From Nemertoderma westbladi (Eukaryota; Xenacoelomorpha; Nemertodermatida; Nemertodermatidae), in contig JAUCBJ010003021.1 in NCBI GenBank assembly GCA_032718475.1, positions 1-22,384 of the forward strand: 22,384 nucleotides of DNA, written 5' to 3'. The notes beneath the pieces were generated by a model. It saw only the letters and a program-made list of their open reading frames with translations. It was not told the DNA's origin and searched no databases. Positions 20,100 to 22,384 of this stretch are shown here, piece after piece (the stretch's first letter is position 1; every line of letters starts with the position of its first letter). Both the position numbers and the translations under genes were made by a program.

Positions 20100-20975
20100 C
20101 TCCCGTGGCAGAGTGTCCCACTCAATCACCATAGTATCGGGTGCCGTTCCAACCACCCGCAACTGTTTGGGAGTCTCCGGCTTAGTATCCGGCGTTACTA
20201 TGGCTTCCGTCCAATCCGTAAAACCGCTCTCACCAACGGGGTTCTTTGCTTTCACTTTAAACCGATAGGAATTTCCGCCTTTAATGTCTACGCCGAGGCT
20301 CGTTTGAGACTCATCGGTGCGGTCTATTTTTTCCCCCACATTATCGGATGGTGTAACTGAAGCGAATACGATGTACGTCACATCATCGCCAAATTCGCTA
20401 CCTATAATCGAAGTCCACTTGATCTTAATTATAGAATAACCCAATCGATGCTTTTCAGTCACTAACTCTAGTCCAGTTGGTGTAGGTGGAATCTTCAACA
20501 CTGACACTTTAGCACTTTTACTGGACATATTCCTACTTCTATAACTATAAATGACACATTCATAGACTCCGCTCATTTCGGTTGCAGACGAATAAACTGA
20601 ATAGACCAACGATTTGAAATTACCCGTTTCATTTGTTGAAGTCTGGAAATTGACCGCTGGAATTGGTACCCCATCTTTCACTTTTTCCAACCTGATTTTA
20701 ATATCACCTTCATTGGAGTCCTTATCGTAAGAAACTCTGCATTCAATGTTCAACTGATTGCCAAACAGGACAACCACATCATCAAACTTCACTATTTCCG
20801 TTTTATCTACAATCCTAAGATCGACGTAAACATATGCCGGTCCGTTTTTATCTCCGTTACTACCTCTGCAAGTGTACAATCCTGCGTGGCTAGTTTTGGA
20901 GATGTTGGAGACTTTAAGGGTTGAAAAATCTCGGTTTTCTTCAGATCTTAATAATTGATAGGAGTCATCATTGTA
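20100..20975 (-). CDS. L1-family adhesion molecule, large exon with Ig and FN3 domains
   Basis: This 876-bp, 292-codon exon is bounded by TTGTTTTAG and GAG/GTGGGT and is in phase 0 at both ends. Residues 1-56 finish an Ig domain (SNISKTSHAGLYTCRGS, second Cys codon 20868-20870). Residues about 57-162 form a second Ig domain with its Cys pair at LNIECRV and SGVYECVIY; the usual core Trp is absent. An FN3 domain follows from KIPPTPTGLEL, with IIKIKWTS and SYRFKVKAKNPVGESG. The second FN3 domain opens with PETPKQLRVVGTAPDTMVIE, very like the start of FN3-2 in L1 and NrCAM. Several sequons (NIS, NET, NMS) fit an extracellular location. Family placement follows domain order and linkers; contactins have a similar front but only four FN3 domains. 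Confidence 0.88.
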
Positions 20976-21029
20976 CTAAAACAATAAAAAAGTAATTAAG
21001 TACCGGTAATAATATAATGAACCCTGGCT

Positions 21030-21303
21030 GACCTCCGCTTTGCAGGACATTGCTTTCGCCGTGAGGACCAGCCAGTGCATAATCTTGTACTTTGGCAGCC
21101 TCATGGAGTGAATAAGCATGGTGGACAGCCCATGACTTTCTTGAGACGCATCTTAAAGGACACTGGCCTTAAAGATGCGGATGATCTAGCAAATGTCATG
21201 GGTGATAGGGAGTTGTGGCGGTGCAATTTTGTTGACAAGCCGGCACAGCATTCTTAAAAATGCAGCTGCAATGCAGCATGCCGATCATAGTAGTAGTAGA
21301 CCT
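21030..21303 (+). mobile_element. RTE-like LINE 3' fragment, plus strand
   Basis: About 265 bp match the 3' end of the two LINE copies at 5539-9242, in the opposite orientation. It begins in the C-terminal domain (LRFAGHCFRREDQPVHNLV), stays open through GDRELWRCNFVDKPAQHS to the stop at 21255-21257, and ends in a (TAG)n tail at about 21288-21299. GACCT occurs at both edges (21030-21034 and 21299-21303) and may be a 5-bp target duplication, partly overlapping the element. The frame is undamaged, so the insertion is probably young. It lies in the 1.2-kb intron, antisense to the host gene. Confidence 0.85.
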
Positions 21304-21454
21304 GAGAAAGCAATGTAAAAGCAAGCTAACAAGAACGTAGCAGGAGTAGCTGCCAACCAACTGTCAACCGCATAATATAATGATTTATCTCAATACCATG
21401 CTGACCACAACTTCATTACAGTGAATAAAAAAAAACAAAAAATTCAACGTCTAT

Positions 21455-21506
21455 GATTTTGTGCATAATATCTGGCCTAACGGCCGATTTTTTTACTTTA
21501 CTTTAA
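21455..21506 (+). repeat. Dispersed repeat tail, second copy
   Basis: This is the plus-strand counterpart of 2958-3021: TTTGTGCATAAT, then CTGGCCTAACGGCCGA, then TTTACTTTACTTTA. Sequence to its left does not match the region next to the other copy, so only the end of a longer repeat seems to be shared. Confidence 0.5.
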
Positions 21507-22193
21507 TTGTTGAGAGTGTATCGTATGAAAATGATGTGGATGGTCATGCAACATAAAATTTAACAACCAGAAATAGAAACAGACAGTGATGATGATATCT
21601 ATATATTCAAGATTTAAAAAAATATTAGAGAAAATATCATTGAGATCGATGGTTACTCATTATGATTGCCGATTCGGGGTCTGATGTCAATAAGATAATG
21701 GTAAGACATTAAAAGGAATTTAGAAAACGAATGAAAGATTAATATTTTCCAGAACAGCAGCCCGACCAAAAGCTTATGGACACATTCAACCCTTTCCTCT
21801 ACAAGGGGAATTTTTTGCAGTGATTATTCACGTCCAAAATAGACGACCAGCACGTATTTTAGTCACAAAATGTAAAAGCCTTAGGGTTTTAAGCGCAACA
21901 AAGTTTTTTTTATTGTTAACTAGTATTAACTAATATTAAATAGCGAAAATTTTTTTTGTTCTGACCTATCATGTAGAATAGCATCTTAGACACCTATATG
22001 CCAAATTTTAGCCAAAACCAAACAATTTTGAAACCCTGAGAGTGATAAATCGAAGAGTTGTCAAAAAATGGTGTACCCCCCCCCCCCCCCCCCCCCCCCT
22101 TAAACCATATTTTTCAGTGTGTCATTTTCACTGTGCCTCAAAAGTCTTGACTTTTGAAATGGCCATACATTATTTAGTTAAGAAGGATCTTAC
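21507..22193. other. Intron sequence with a poly-C tract
   Basis: This is the first part, in gene direction, of the 1.2-kb intron. It contains 24 Cs at 22076-22099 followed by TTAAACCATA; a similar C-rich-to-TAAACCATA junction occurs at about 12227-12243. No gene or named repeat was recognised. Confidence 0.5.
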
Positions 22194-22319
22194 AATTACA
22201 GGTTTTCCACATTCTGGAGTGTCGCCTTTGAGCCACTGGAAATCGACCGCCGGGGCGCCAAATATTCCACAGTTAAGTTGCACCGTCTCCCCGGAAAATG
22301 CGCGCACGACTTTACGTAC
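22194..22319 (-). CDS. L1-family adhesion molecule, exon with first half of an Ig domain
   Basis: The exon starts after TATTTATTTAG and reads VRKVVRAFSGETVQLNCGIF and on to DFQWLKGD, the B and C strands of an I-set Ig domain with its first Cys and core Trp. The second half, with the matching Cys, is at the start of the exon at 20975, joined in phase 0. Two donors six bases apart are possible: GTAAGA after 22194, chosen for its better consensus, or GTAATT after 22200; both keep the frame and differ by two residues (Val-Ile). By position this is the fifth of the six Ig domains usual in the family. Upstream exons are beyond the window. Confidence 0.7.
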
Positions 22320-22384
22320 CTAAATAAATAACCAAATTATTGCAATGACGTTCCCGAAAATGAAAATTATATCTCATTCATAAA

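Noticed and set aside
22042-22323. 93-codon plus frame with a proline run
   Set aside because: The prolines are the poly-C tract and the rest is antisense to the Ig-domain exon.

Overview
This window looks like intronic and exonic DNA from an animal genome, most likely a marine invertebrate (a tunicate-like genome is a weak guess from the divergent L1-type protein, the long poly-G/poly-C tracts and the A+T-rich introns). Nothing suggests bacterial or viral origin: exons have GT..AG borders and matching phases, and the spaces between them are filled with transposon debris and satellite DNA.

The only host gene I can support lies on the minus strand and spans the window. Five exons (22194-22319, 20100-20975, 10954-11336, 4150-4572, 3408-3648) splice in phase into about 683 residues with the order Ig, Ig, FN3, FN3, FN3, FN3, partial FN3. 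The arrangement, plus the GEDIP linker after the second FN3 domain, fits the L1/neurofascin/NrCAM/neuroglian family of neural cell-adhesion molecules (normally six Ig and five FN3 domains, a membrane segment and a short tail). The N-terminal Ig domains lie beyond 22384. The end of FN3-5, the membrane segment and the tail were not found in 1-3407.

Layout from left to right: 84-1654, two nested inverted-repeat DNA elements, the outer one keeping both ends of a transposase reading frame; 2181-2700, a probable solo LTR; 2958-3021, a dispersed repeat tail; exons at 3408-4572; 5389-9484, a short inverted-repeat element split by two head-to-tail RTE-like LINE copies; 9510-10928, a 1.4-kb TTAA-flanked piggyBac-like element with internal 163-bp repeats and G/C hairpins, ending 25 bp from a splice donor; an exon at 10954-11336; then an 8.8-kb intron holding a CR1/L2-like LINE end, a tiny RTE-like end, a 4.2-kb satellite of 41-bp units and a 2.9-kb satellite of 26-bp units; exon 20100-20975; an intron with a further RTE-like end; exon 22194-22319.

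The most striking material is the pair of satellites in one intron. Each monomer contains a palindrome interrupted by a single T. The 41-bp array also has layered higher-order repeats (206, 784 and 340 bp), one of them carrying a unit turned into a perfect 12-bp-stem hairpin. The long reading frames over these arrays are by-products of stop-free repeat units and are not annotated as genes. All identities and family names here come from reading the sequence; none was checked by a database search.
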